DNA from: Diploscapter coronatus
Taxonomy: Eukaryota; Nematoda; Chromadorea; Rhabditida; Rhabditidae
Assembly: GCA_964036155.1 (NCBI GenBank)
Contig: OZ038422.1
Span: 20,111,201 to 20,175,200, forward strand
Reading direction: 5' to 3'
Length of the DNA stretch: 64,000 nucleotides
Shown here: in pieces, positions 44,530-53,971 of the stretch
Layout of the letters: each line of letters begins with the position of its first letter
How positions within the stretch are numbered: position 1 is the stretch's first letter
Position numbers and translations under genes: made by a program
Notes under the pieces: model-generated
Databases searched by the model: none
Told to the model about the DNA's origin: nothing
What the model saw: only the letters and a program-made list of their open reading frames with translations

Positions 44530-46284
44530 AGAAATATTTTGAGTGGTGTGACATACTGAATATAATTTAAATTTGAGAAAAAATATCTACAAAATCAATT
44601 ATGATTGGAAAAATAATCATTGTTGCACCCAGCAGCTTGATAATTGCTTATCATTTATAATTTCATATCCATCAATCGATAATCAATAACTTCAATTGCT
44701 ACCTTCGGGAAATTGTCAGAACTTTCTATGATCCGTTAGTGTCGCTGATGTCAGTTGATTTTCAAATAATTGATATTCATAAATGTCCCCATTTTCCAAA
44801 CTGACTTTTCAATAGAACCTCGTTCATGCGTCAATAACTGGATAATTTGCATAATTCTCGTCTCCAATGCTGAAAATTCCCCTCGAGATTTCCCCCTGGT
44901 ACAGAGACATCGACGTTTGATTTTGAGCAGGTGCAAATTCGAAATCGACTTCAGCATATCCAAATGAAATCGTTACTCAGGCAACAGTAACTAAGAATTG
45001 ATTGACATTCACAAACATAGACACATTCTCAAACACACCATGCAGTTATAACAATCATCAGCTTCGTTTATGCTTGAAAACTTTATAAACACCACTAGAT
45101 TTTAAGATTACAAATTTCATTATTGCTTTGAATTTTTTTTCTGAATCCTTTTATTAGCATCATGCCATATTTGGACACCTCATCCGTAGCTCTACTGGAA
45201 ATATCTGAATGTGAAAGCGGATTATCAAGTCAAATTAGTATCATCGGATGAGAAAATTAATGAAAAAGATATACCTGAATGCAAGATTCTTTATAAAGAT
45301 TAAATTAATTTTTAAATCGCTTTCTCGATAGTCATTCAGAATTGAATCTATTACAGAAATGAGCATTCATATGTGAGAAAGCAATGCAGACAAAGTTCTC
45401 ATCGGAAGATATTAATCTTATAAGTATTGTATTTATGTTTTTATCCATTTGATCAAAACTTAATGAGTTTCCCTTTTCAATAAATCAATAGTTCTGATTT
45501 TCTTTTTCCCAAAATCCCAGCAGAAAGAACTTTCGATCAAACCGTCGTTTATACATCAAAAAATTGAAAACCAACGGAATTTGCATAAATGATATTTGAC
45601 GGAGAGATATTCTCTTTCTTTCTCTCTCTCTTTCTCTAACTTGTTCTAATCACCAAACTTGAAAATAGCACAGGTCTCGAGATAAAATGATGACAATGCT
45701 CTACGAATATTATCACTGGAGGCGGAGTCTGCGCTCTTTTGATTCGATTATAAAAAGCGGTCCTAAAATGAGAACACAAGCGAGTCCTTTCCCTGCGAAG
45801 ATGGTCCATGTTACCTTTGAACTAATTTCCTGATTTATCCATCGTGCTATTTGAATTACCAAATCAATTAACTTTTGTTATCTCCAATCTAGCAGCATCG
45901 AATCTCTTTGTTGGCTGCGAGTACTTTGTTCCCACGAGTGAGTACTTTGTTACCAAAGAAAATAATGAGTACTTTGTTACCAAGAGTGAGTACTTTGTTC
46001 CCAAAGAGTAGAAGAAAAGTGAGTACTTTGTTACCAAAGCAGAAATAGTGTAGGATAAGAAGAAAAAAGGGGAGAAATAGCGTTTGGTAACAAAGTACTC
46101 ACTCGTGGGAACAAAGTACTCGCAGCCAAATCGTGCTCATTTAGATTGTTTTTGACAACATCCTATTAGTTAGCGATAATAAGTCTTTTTAGTCTATCAA
46201 TATATTTGCAGAACTAGCCCGTATTGTTTCAAAACAGAATTATTTCATTAAAAATCTATCAGCCATAAATAAAACTATTTCAGA
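44530..46284. other. Spacer before the second small secreted gene
   Basis: AT-rich. It holds a TC-rich microsatellite (about 45611-45638) and the long hairpin at 45911-46129. A 29-codon frame at 45162-45251 (MPYLDTSSVALLEISECESG...) has no partner exon and is not called. Confidence 0.45.
45911..46129. repeat. Perfect 47-bp inverted repeat built of tandem GAGTACTTTGTTNCC units
   Basis: The left arm 45911-45957 (TTGGCTGCGAGTACTTTGTT...) is exactly complementary to 46083-46129. The unit GAGTACTTTGTT(A/C)CCAA occurs about five times in tandem from 45919 to 46038 and twice more, inverted, in the right arm. Loop about 125 bases. Gene-free; ends about 155 bases before the next start codon. Confidence 0.9.
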
Positions 46285-49200
46285 ATGCGATTGGGTGTAT
46301 TGGCTGTATTCGTTGCAGCCCTTTTTACATGCGCAGTGTAAGATTAGAGAGTGCAAGTGATTTTGCCATGTGAAGACAAAGTTATAATTATTTATTTTTT
46401 TTATGAAAATATAGAACTTTGCCGTTCTTTGGAAAAAAACGCTTGAAAAATGAATTAGTTAACCCGAGATACCGAATTTTGAAGTTGACGATTAGAGAAC
46501 TATTTTTTCTTTGCGATTTTTCGCCAAGCGAAAAGCTCGTTCTGCCTTACAGCGCATTAAAGAAAGCAAATATCAAAGAAGAGACGAATTTGTAAGGACG
46601 TTCTTTTCGGGTTTGTTCCGCTTGTTTCTGAAATATTCCAGAATTCTCGTGGTTTATTATCATTGGAATGATAAAAGGCCACGCCTACCTGCAATTCGAT
46701 CGCAAAATGACACAAAACAAGTGCCAAATAGCTTTGTAGCGTTTTCTAGAATCTTTTGAAAAAGTGACGAAAAATCACTGACTTTGTCTTCACAAAGGGG
46801 GTTGGGTTTGCGCTCTCTACCTAAGATTTTTTTTCGAAACAATTAATTCATGAGGATTATTTCAGGGCTCCACATTTCAGATCACTTGCCGGGGTTAGTT
46901 TAGTCATAATTTATTATTTATATATAGGGATCGCCAACTCTACTTAGCGTAAAACTGCCTATCCGCAACGATCGGCATTTGCTATTGAATTGCCGGTCGG
47001 CATGCATACCCGTGTGGATAGGCAATTTGTGTAGGCATTTGGCCGTTTCGATCGGCATGCTTCAGCACTTTTTAAACTGCCGACAATACCAACAGTTGCG
47101 GATCGGCAATTTTCGCGAGAAACTTCCGATGAATTCGGACAACTGCCGATCCGTGCTAATTGGCAAAAAGTGCGAACGTTGGCAATTGTCGGCGCGGATA
47201 GACAGTTTTTATGCTGAGTATCTTTGTCTATCTACCAACCTTTACGCAGTTTGGATAAGAATATAAAAGTTATAGCTTCCTAATCGTTGATATAATGCGC
47301 GATATACAGTGATGGATACAAGTTTCCGACTATCCCATTTTTCGATGGTTTACCTACTTTAAAGTCAACCAAATGACTTGAAATATGGTTAATAATGTTG
47401 GATTTATCCAATTAATATGATAAACCAAGTTTTAAAAGAGAAGTGTCCAGGGATGAAAAGTTTGGCTCAAATGCCGACCTGGACTTAATCAACCCGGACC
47501 TGGACCTGGGTGTTCTCAAAACTCAGGCCTGGGACCTGAAAACCAGGTCCAGGCCCTGGTCCAAACTTTTAATCCCTGGAAGTGTCTGACCTAAAGCTCG
47601 CCTTTTGAAACCAAACCAAGCGGAACCTACCAAATCGACATCGCTGATTATAATTATGCAAAAATTTTCTGCAATTGATCACTTTTACCTAGGTAAAAGA
47701 ATCATAACTTGCAAAAAAAAATATTTTTCTGTCGAAGAAAACCTTCGCTGGTTGCCTTCTCTTCTATTCCACGCACTATATTCATAGCAAAAGAGCAAAG
47801 GGAAAAGCGGTGAATTCGACTCGACTATAATGGGGTAGTATTAGTAGTGTAGTGATCATGCCGTTGGTCAGTCAATTCGCCGTCGATTCAGCAATGAGCG
47901 AAGGTATTCTTTGTTTTCTTCGTCGGAAATATTTTTTGCTAAATTAATGATTCTTTTATCTAGGTAAAAATGCTCAATTGTAGGAAATTTTTACATGATT
48001 GTAATCAGCGATGTCGATTTGGTAGGTTCCGCTTAGTTTGGTTTCAAAAAGCGAACTTTAGGCCAGACACTTCCCTTGTAAAACTTGGTTTATCATACTA
48101 ATTGGGTAAATCCAATATTATTAGCCATGTTTCATTTGATTGACTTAAAGTAGGTAAACCATCGAAAATGGGGGTGGTCGAACTTTTGTCCATCACTAAA
48201 TAGTTTGATGTATGGCTGGATACTGTTGTTTGTACCATATGTAGCAATTTTATAACATAAAAATACGCAACAGAACTTGTGCCACACTCTGTAAATGTTA
48301 ATTTCAGTCAGCGTATGACTACTACCCGCTGGGAATATTCTACTATGTCAAAGCAGACAACATGATCTCGCAGGTACGAATAAATGAAGGCACCACCTTC
48401 TGGAAATGAAGGCATTTTTTTCTTTGCACAGCAAATTCTTATTTTATGTTTTACTTTTGCACGTAATTTCATTCGCTGTTTTTGGCTTGTTGGAAAGGTT
48501 GCATGGTTGCGCATTTGGAAGGATTGCACATTTTCTTCAACTTGCGCAATTCTTTTCAGAATTTCATGAAACTTCAAATTACGAGTATTTTCTTTAAGAG
48601 ACATTCCACGAATAAACGGAACAACTGTCAAAGGGGGTCCGGACAATTGCAAAAGTATCCCGGATTTAAACCAAACCCATATGAGTGGATACCCTTATGA
48701 ACCCTATTCATAAAAGTCTGAAAGTTAGGTTCCGTTCCCAAAAGTGGGCGGGGCTAGGTGGAGGTCAAAGTTCGTGATTTTTGCGATTTGATACCCGTCA
48801 GGAGGTGAAGAAAACTTTTGCTATAAAAGACTTTCGAAAAATTTTAAAAGAATAAACATAACCATGGGTAGGGTTCCCAAGTAGATATGCGAAATTGGTG
48901 TTCGAGACAAAGTTTTTGCGCAGAAATGTCATCAGGGTTGTAAACATACATGAAATTGAAGGAAATTAAATATAGAAGATAATTAACCTAATTAGCATAT
49001 CGATTTGGCAGTTTTGGGGTCATTCGGTATGCTACTGACCTTTTTAAAATCTGGGACTACTTTCATAAGTTGCCAAAAATAGTAGGCTATTTCCAATTAT
49101 TATATGAGCTACTATACGAAGTTTTTAAAGAAAATTCGAAATTTGATATAATATTGACGAAAATATACTAAATTTAAAAATTTAAGCCGTGGCTTTATTT

Positions 49201-49717
49201 CCAGACTATTTTGGTTTGAATAAATGGTGCCTTCATTTCCAGAATACCTACCAAAGAATGTGTCCTTATTCCCTCTCATCTTCAAAGTCGGTGAATCTGT
49301 CGATAAATCGACCCAACTCTTGTAGTTTGTAGCCGGATGGTGAGCCGGCCGATTTGTTACAACAGCCTAAGGACAAGACAGACATTTTCTTTTTTTTTCT
49401 CTTGTCTGTCTGGTCCTTTCTCACATAAGCTAGACATAGCGAGATCGAGCATCTGAGACTCGCGCCTATTGTTTCCCATTTTATTTTATTTTATTTCCAA
49501 TTAAATAAGTGGTTTAATTACCCAAGTTTGAGGTACCCCAACTATTGCTAACTCGATTGTCCTAACCCCTAAACTGCACGAACGGAAGTGGACTAATCAC
49601 CTACTTAACGTTTTATTACAGAATTTCGACTCTTCAAAGCAACAACCTTTCATGGCACTATCCTCTATGCTTCAACCAACGAAGGGAAAGGGGGGGAAAG
49701 CGATCTTCACTTCGTGA
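46285..49717 (+). CDS. Small secreted peptide precursor-like protein, 80 aa
   Basis: Exons 46285-46337, 46866-46893, 48308-48373 and 49622-49717, phases consistent; the start follows TTTCAG directly, a good spliced-leader acceptor. MRLGVLAVFVAALFTCAV is a signal peptide. The mature chain reads APHFRSLAGSAYDYYPLGIF, YYVKADNMISQ, NFDSSKQQPFMALSSMLQ and PTKGKGGKAIFTS. Basic KGKGGK near the end could be a prohormone-type cleavage site, so a neuropeptide precursor is possible, but no repeated peptide is seen. Introns 2 and 3 are large only because mobile elements fill them. A competing last exon at 49243 also splices in phase, but begins at the end of a repeat and is less protein-like. Confidence 0.55.
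46943..47218. mobile_element. MITE with TA target, CTTAGCGT/CTCAGCAT family, 276 bp
   Basis: Left CTTAGCGTAAAACTGCCTAT, right (complement) CTCAGCATAAAAACTGTCTA, flanked by TA on both sides. The interior is crowded with GATCGGCA/TGCCGATC inverted motifs, so it would fold into a branched structure. Lies in intron 2 of the small secreted gene. Confidence 0.75.
47311..48196. mobile_element. Tc1-like fold-back element, ~0.89 kb, containing a hAT MITE
   Basis: Starts AGTGATGGATACAAGTTTCC and ends CGAACTTTTGTCCATCACT. Long arms pair across the centre (CGATGGTTTACCTACTTTAA left, TTAAAGTAGGTAAACCATCG right; GGAACCTACCAAATCGACAT left, its complement right). No transposase frame. The left arm is interrupted by the 8-bp-flanked MITE at 47448-47578. 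Confidence 0.8.
47440..47586. mobile_element. hAT-like MITE with perfect 8-bp duplication, nested
   Basis: The element 47448-47578 starts CAGGGATGAAAAGTTTGG and ends CCAAACTTTTAATCCCTG. It is flanked by GAAGTGTC on both sides (47440-47447, 47579-47586). The interior is made of CCTGGACC/GGTCCAGG inverted motifs. The uninterrupted opposite arm of the host element shows it inserted later. Confidence 0.9.
48400..49242. mobile_element. Inverted-end element in intron 3 of the small secreted gene
   Basis: CTGGAAATGAAGGCA at the left is complemented by TGCCTTCATTTCCAG at the right, about 840 bp apart. No target duplication found. It contains the plus-strand copy of the dispersed repeat (about 48635-48815). 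The terminal CAG could act as a splice acceptor. Confidence 0.5.
48635..48815 (+). repeat. Dispersed repeat, copy 2 (plus)
   Basis: GTCCGGACAATTGCAAAAGT, CCCGGATTTAAACCAAAC, AAAAGTGGGCGGGGCTAGGT, GGTCAAAGTT, GATTTGATACCCGTCAGG: same block order as the complement of 25975-26165. Confidence 0.7.
49371..49416. repeat. Small hairpin
   Basis: GGACAAGACAGACA pairs with TGTCTGTCTGGTCC (one mismatch) around a T-rich loop. It lies in intron 3 of the small secreted gene. Confidence 0.6.
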
Positions 49718-50680
49718 CAGATATAGTCGACTGCTATCAACTTCTTCTCATAAGGAGATAGACATTGCATAATCTTTGCAAGCTCCCTGTGTTCACAATC
49801 AATTCATGATTCTTTTCTTCCACTATCTTTTCTCCCCACCCCTTTCTTTTCCTTTTATTATTGTAGAACAGATGAAAAAAGACGGATGGAACAAAACTGC
49901 TATGCCAAAAGGCAACACATTTCTTCATCTTTCTTTTTTCACTATTTCCCTGGGCGACTTTCTTATTTTCTATGGGTTTCTCTATCGTGTCAACTTTTCT
50001 CTATCCTTTAATTGTTTTGAAATTTTTTACAATTGAGTGGTGTCTATCTGTCTTGAAATAAATCCATTGTTAATCATTCTATTGTCTGTATTGTTTGTCG
50101 GCTAATTTACTAACCAACCCGAGTTAATATCTAACTCAGAAGGGCTATTCACAAAAGGGTATATGTCATTGTGCGCGAAAGATTTTGATGCGTAATTACG
50201 TATACCCGTTGGCAGAGTTAAATCCTTATCTAGTATAATATAAGAGAGTCAATTATTAAAAGTTTAGGCGAAAAAAACGAGAAAATGAACGAAAAGAAAT
50301 GGATACACGAGAAAAAGCAACCACTTTGCAACACACGGACGAATTGCATTTTTCATTTCCCATTTTCGATCAGTTCATTCGTTTTTTTATTTCCGAGTTG
50401 TTCTTTCATTTATTTTTACAGCGCTTTGCTCTTTTTGCCTTATCCGGCGAAGTTTTCAAAAATCTATTTGCTAGTTTTATATTAAAAAAACTTTTTGAAA
50501 ATGTTCTCCGTTTATATTGCTGGAGATATTTTTAAAGAATTTTTCAGTGAAGAAATATATTTAAAATAATATAGATAGGAGGTTATAAGTTTTTCTGGAA
50601 GAAAGACGCCGGACAGTTCAAAGCTCTGATTGATTCATCTTTTGTAAGAAGTCTTCTCAACCTCCCTAATCCTAGAAAAG

Positions 50681-51075
50681 CTCGTTTTTTTCTGACAAAG
50701 TTCAAATTCACAAGAGAGTCGCCAACATAGGAACTTATAGATCTTGATGAAATTTCCTATACGGTGGTTTTCGATGACGCTGATCACGATGGTCAAATCA
50801 AAAAGTGCAAAATAGAGACTTATAGCTAGAAACATTTTAGCTGTTTTTCATTCGTATTTTGTGTGAGAAATGACCAAATTCGCTTGTCAAAAATGTATGC
50901 AAATTCGCAAACAGAGGTGAAGAAAGGGTTTTCACCAATTCCCTGCTTTCAAGCCCCTATTTTGTACTTTTTGACTTGACCATCGTGATCGCCGTCGTTG
51001 AAAACCCCTGTATACAAAGTTTCATCAAGATCTACGAGTTCCTATGTTGATAACTCCCTTGTCAGATCGTTTTTA
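50681..51075. mobile_element. Fold-back element with ~130-bp arms
   Basis: The left arm (CAACATAGGAACTTATAGAT, CTTGATGAAA, TGATCACGATGGTCAAATCA) is matched in inverted order at 50955-51075 (TGACCATCGTGATC, TCTACGAGTTCCTATGTTGA) at roughly 80-85% by eye. No frame of its own. Confidence 0.75.
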
Positions 51076-51370
51076 AGTCCGCTGATTTTTTTCTTCAAAA
51101 CCTGCCACTTTCTGTTGATTTGCGCGGTCGTAGTGTGCTGTCTTTAGCAGCGACCTAGTTGCTTGCCGCGTTGTACCACTGTCCCAAGCATTCGTCCGTT
51201 TCGCACGTATCACCTATTTTCTCGAATTCTTCCAGATTTTTTCTTGTTTTTGTCATTCCTCCGTTTTGTTGGAATTCCACCTATACTCCTGAATCCATTT
51301 TCAACGTCACCGGGAATATAAATGTTCTTAGGGAGCCGGCAATTTCCCTCGAAAATATTTTCGGAACATT

Positions 51371-51782
51371 CCCAGTTTAAGTGTGCTAACGCCAAACAAC
51401 TCACGAAGTGCATATATTTATAGAGGTAATCGAGTGCGTAGAATCCGAATATGATACCCATTTTAGTAAAAAAACAGTCCTAGTTGCGAAAAACTAAATT
51501 AAAAAAATAGAAAAATCCTGGTACCGTCCCGCCTACCCTTGCTCGTTGAATCGCGACTTATTGTTAGATTTCAATCTGCCTAACCTTATTCGTAGAGAAT
51601 GGGACAAGCAAGCATAGACCTATCCTAAATCTATTACTAAAACTGAGAAATTTTGGGATGGTAGCAGTCTATCCCTGCTTCACCCATACCTCTGGATCTC
51701 AAATTCGGATTCTACACACTTGATTACCCTTATAAATATATGTACTTCTCGAGTCGTTTGGCGCTAGCACACTTAAACTGGG
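51371..51782. mobile_element. Fold-back element ending 29 bp before the cox-6A start codon
   Basis: Left CCCAGTTTAAGTGTGCTAAC and ...GTAATCGAGTGCGTAGAATC pair with the right GATTCTACACACTTGATTAC and GCTAGCACACTTAAACTGGG; arms about 85 bp, total 412 bp. Its right end is only 18 bases from the TTTTCAG trans-splice acceptor of cox-6A, so it occupies the proximal promoter/outron. Confidence 0.8.
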
Positions 51783-51811
51783 AGTATACCACATTTTCTT
51801 TTTTCAGCAAA

Positions 51812-53417
51812 ATGTCGATGTCCCGTTTGGCTCCAGTGGCCTCTCGCCAAGTGATCGCCACCTCGAAGCGCAGCTCCTCGGGCGGTTTCTACCACGGCAA
51901 CAACTTCGAGAACTTCAAGGAGACTTACATCGGAGGAATGAAGCACGCCGACGGTGAGTCGTTTTTCTTAATCAGTACTTGGTTTTTTTTTCAAAGAAGA
52001 CATCCTTTTTCAACAGACTTGAGACTTTTTTGAAATTTGGCCACCTCACCTCAGTTGTGGTGCAAAGCTTTCTTTTTCTTGTGTAATTTATCTATGAGCT
52101 ACGAGAATCTGTACAGTCTATTTCAGATTTGCAACTTTTCGAACCCGCGATTAACTGCATGGACGGGATAGTGCCTATTTTGAGGGAAGAAAAGAAGACA
52201 TACCCTTCTCGTCGAAAATGTGCACTATCTCGTTTTATGTGGTTAACTGCTTTTCCAAAAGTTGCAAGTCTAGTCTATTTCAAGTAGGCTTTGTGAAATC
52301 GACAGAAGAAGCTCACAAAATAGAATATAAAATAATAGAATTCGTGAAGCGTTTGCTCCCGAACGTCTAAAACGAATCACTAATAATTCAGCGACGGGCA
52401 CAACCTGGAAGAAGATCTTCTACGTGGCCTCGGTCCCCTGCCTCGCCCTCACTATGTACACGGCTTACGCCGATCACAAAGACCACCAGTATGTAATTTT
52501 AGGATTTTTCTCCTCCTAGTTCAATTTCCTTGAAATGAGAACGGTCACTGTGCACCAGAATCTTTGGTTCACAGTGACATAAATCGAATTTCTCCAAACA
52601 AGACCGTGCAAATAACTCTTAAAACTGAGAATTCTTCTAAATAACGACTGAGATATACTCAATTCTATTGGAATAAATCTTTAAAACATATTTTCAGCGC
52701 CCACGCACGCCCGGAGTACGTTGAGTACCCATATCTGACCGTGAGAAATCGCCCCTTCCCCTGGGGAGACGGTTAGTTTCTTTATTTTGAACATTCTTTA
52801 CTTTTTAGAAGTTTGAAAGAAAAAAGTTTAAATTAACCTAAAGTTATTGCGTTGATCTAATTAAGTAAAGTGTGAATGAATATATTCAATATCGCGTAAA
52901 AGAAAGTACGCAGAATGAGGCGCAGATAAGATTTTGCAAACAGAGATAGATAAAAGTTGCATTGAAAATCGACGACTAATCTGTGCATCACTCTGCGTAC
53001 TTTCTTCCACACGTTATTACGTATTACCATCCGTATTGTACTAAATCTAACTGATACAATATTTTCACATTTTAAATTGACTGAACCCTAAATTTTTGGC
53101 TGATTTTTTATTTAAGCGATAATTCTAGGTGTTTTCAGTTCGAGCCACCAGAAAGGCAATTAGTAAAAGTAGTACAGTCAAGTCTACTAAAATGCTTCAT
53201 GAGTTTCTAAATACATAACTTTGTGCTATTATTAATGATCTTCAAAAACTGATGAGCATATTTAATTCTTCAATTTTTCTACAAAATTAAATTTTAAAAG
53301 TGTGAATGATTGAATTCAGGCAACCACACTCTGTTCCATAACAAGGCGGAGCAATGGGTGCCTGGAGTGGGCTTCGAGGCAGAGCGCGAGGTGCACGGCC
53401 ACGACGACCACCACTAA
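51812..53417 (+). CDS. cox-6A: Cytochrome c oxidase subunit VIa, mitochondrial, 136 aa
   Basis: Nuclear-encoded subunit of respiratory complex IV in the inner mitochondrial membrane. Exons 51812-51953, 52392-52488, 52698-52771 and 53320-53417. The N-terminus MSMSRLAPVASRQVIATSKR is a basic, Ser/Arg-rich targeting sequence. The family core follows: GTTWKKIFYVASVPCLALTM and YTAYADHKDHHAHARPEYVE with the single transmembrane helix, then [20 protein letters not shown] and FHNKAEQWVPGVGFE. The His/Asp-rich end GHDDHH is common in nematode copies. The start is supported by a TTTTCAG acceptor 5 bases upstream. Introns 1 and 3 each contain an inverted-repeat element. GC-rich exons with strong codon bias suggest high expression. 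Confidence 0.97.
52115..52282. mobile_element. Mutator-like MITE with 11-bp direct repeat, cox-6A intron 1
   Basis: The element 52126-52271 has inverted ends (GATTTGCAACTTTT / AAAAGTTGCAAGTCT) and longer inner pairing (GTTAACCACAT side against GCGATTAACTGCAT). AGTCTATTTCA is repeated on both flanks (52115-52125, 52272-52282). 9-11-bp duplications point to the Mutator superfamily. Confidence 0.75.
52901..53003. mobile_element. Inverted-end MITE in cox-6A intron 3
   Basis: GAAAGTACGCAGAATGAGGC at the left is complemented by CACTCTGCGTACTTTC at the right, with GCGCAGAT/ATCTGTGC continuing the stem. About 100 bp; no clear target duplication. Confidence 0.65.
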
Positions 53418-53971
53418 ACGGGGTGAGGGAGACTCAACTGCAGGTAGAGACGAAGTGCACAAGTTCTCAAATGCGCACATCTCTTTTAGATATCCAGTAG
53501 AATAAGTCTGTGTCCTTACGACAACAATTGACTTCTTTTGTAAAAATCTAAAGATATTTTTTTTATCTCTTTCCCTCTATTTTCTCTTTCGATGTGTAGA
53601 TGATTTTCGAAATGAAAAGTCAATAAATCTCTGATTTGTGAATTCTCGCACAAACGGAATAAATTCGATTTTTCGAAATTTTTATTGGAATCGGCGATAA
53701 ATTGAGCGTAATTGAAATGAAATCAAGAATGAGTGGTTGTGTCTAGAATAGTCTTGTATGACTCGTAAATGATCTATTTGAAATCTCCAAGTAGGTAATA
53801 ATGGCAATCGAAGTGATTAATTGTTTAATAGAATGGTTGAAAATTTAGCCAAATATTTCGACCCTTTACCAAACATAAACAGGAATATTCCAATTCTGCT
53901 TGTTTAAAATGAATTTTGAAACGTTCCGTAGGTGGAATGAAATCAAAACTTGGATAATTCCCGAACAGAAT
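53418..53971. other. 3' spacer between cox-6A and the convergent CARP gene
   Basis: cox-6A 3' UTR with a likely AATAAA-type poly(A) signal at about 53621 (tcaataaatc), then AT-rich DNA and the 3' UTR of the minus-strand gene. No gene seen. Confidence 0.5.

Larger units (their letters stand above)
49718..51811. other. Spacer before cox-6A, mostly two fold-back elements
   Basis: Contains pyrimidine-rich DNA (49750-50100), then two inverted-repeat elements (50681-51075 and 51371-51782). No coding exon supported. TTTTCAG at 51801-51807 is a likely spliced-leader acceptor for cox-6A. Confidence 0.5.
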
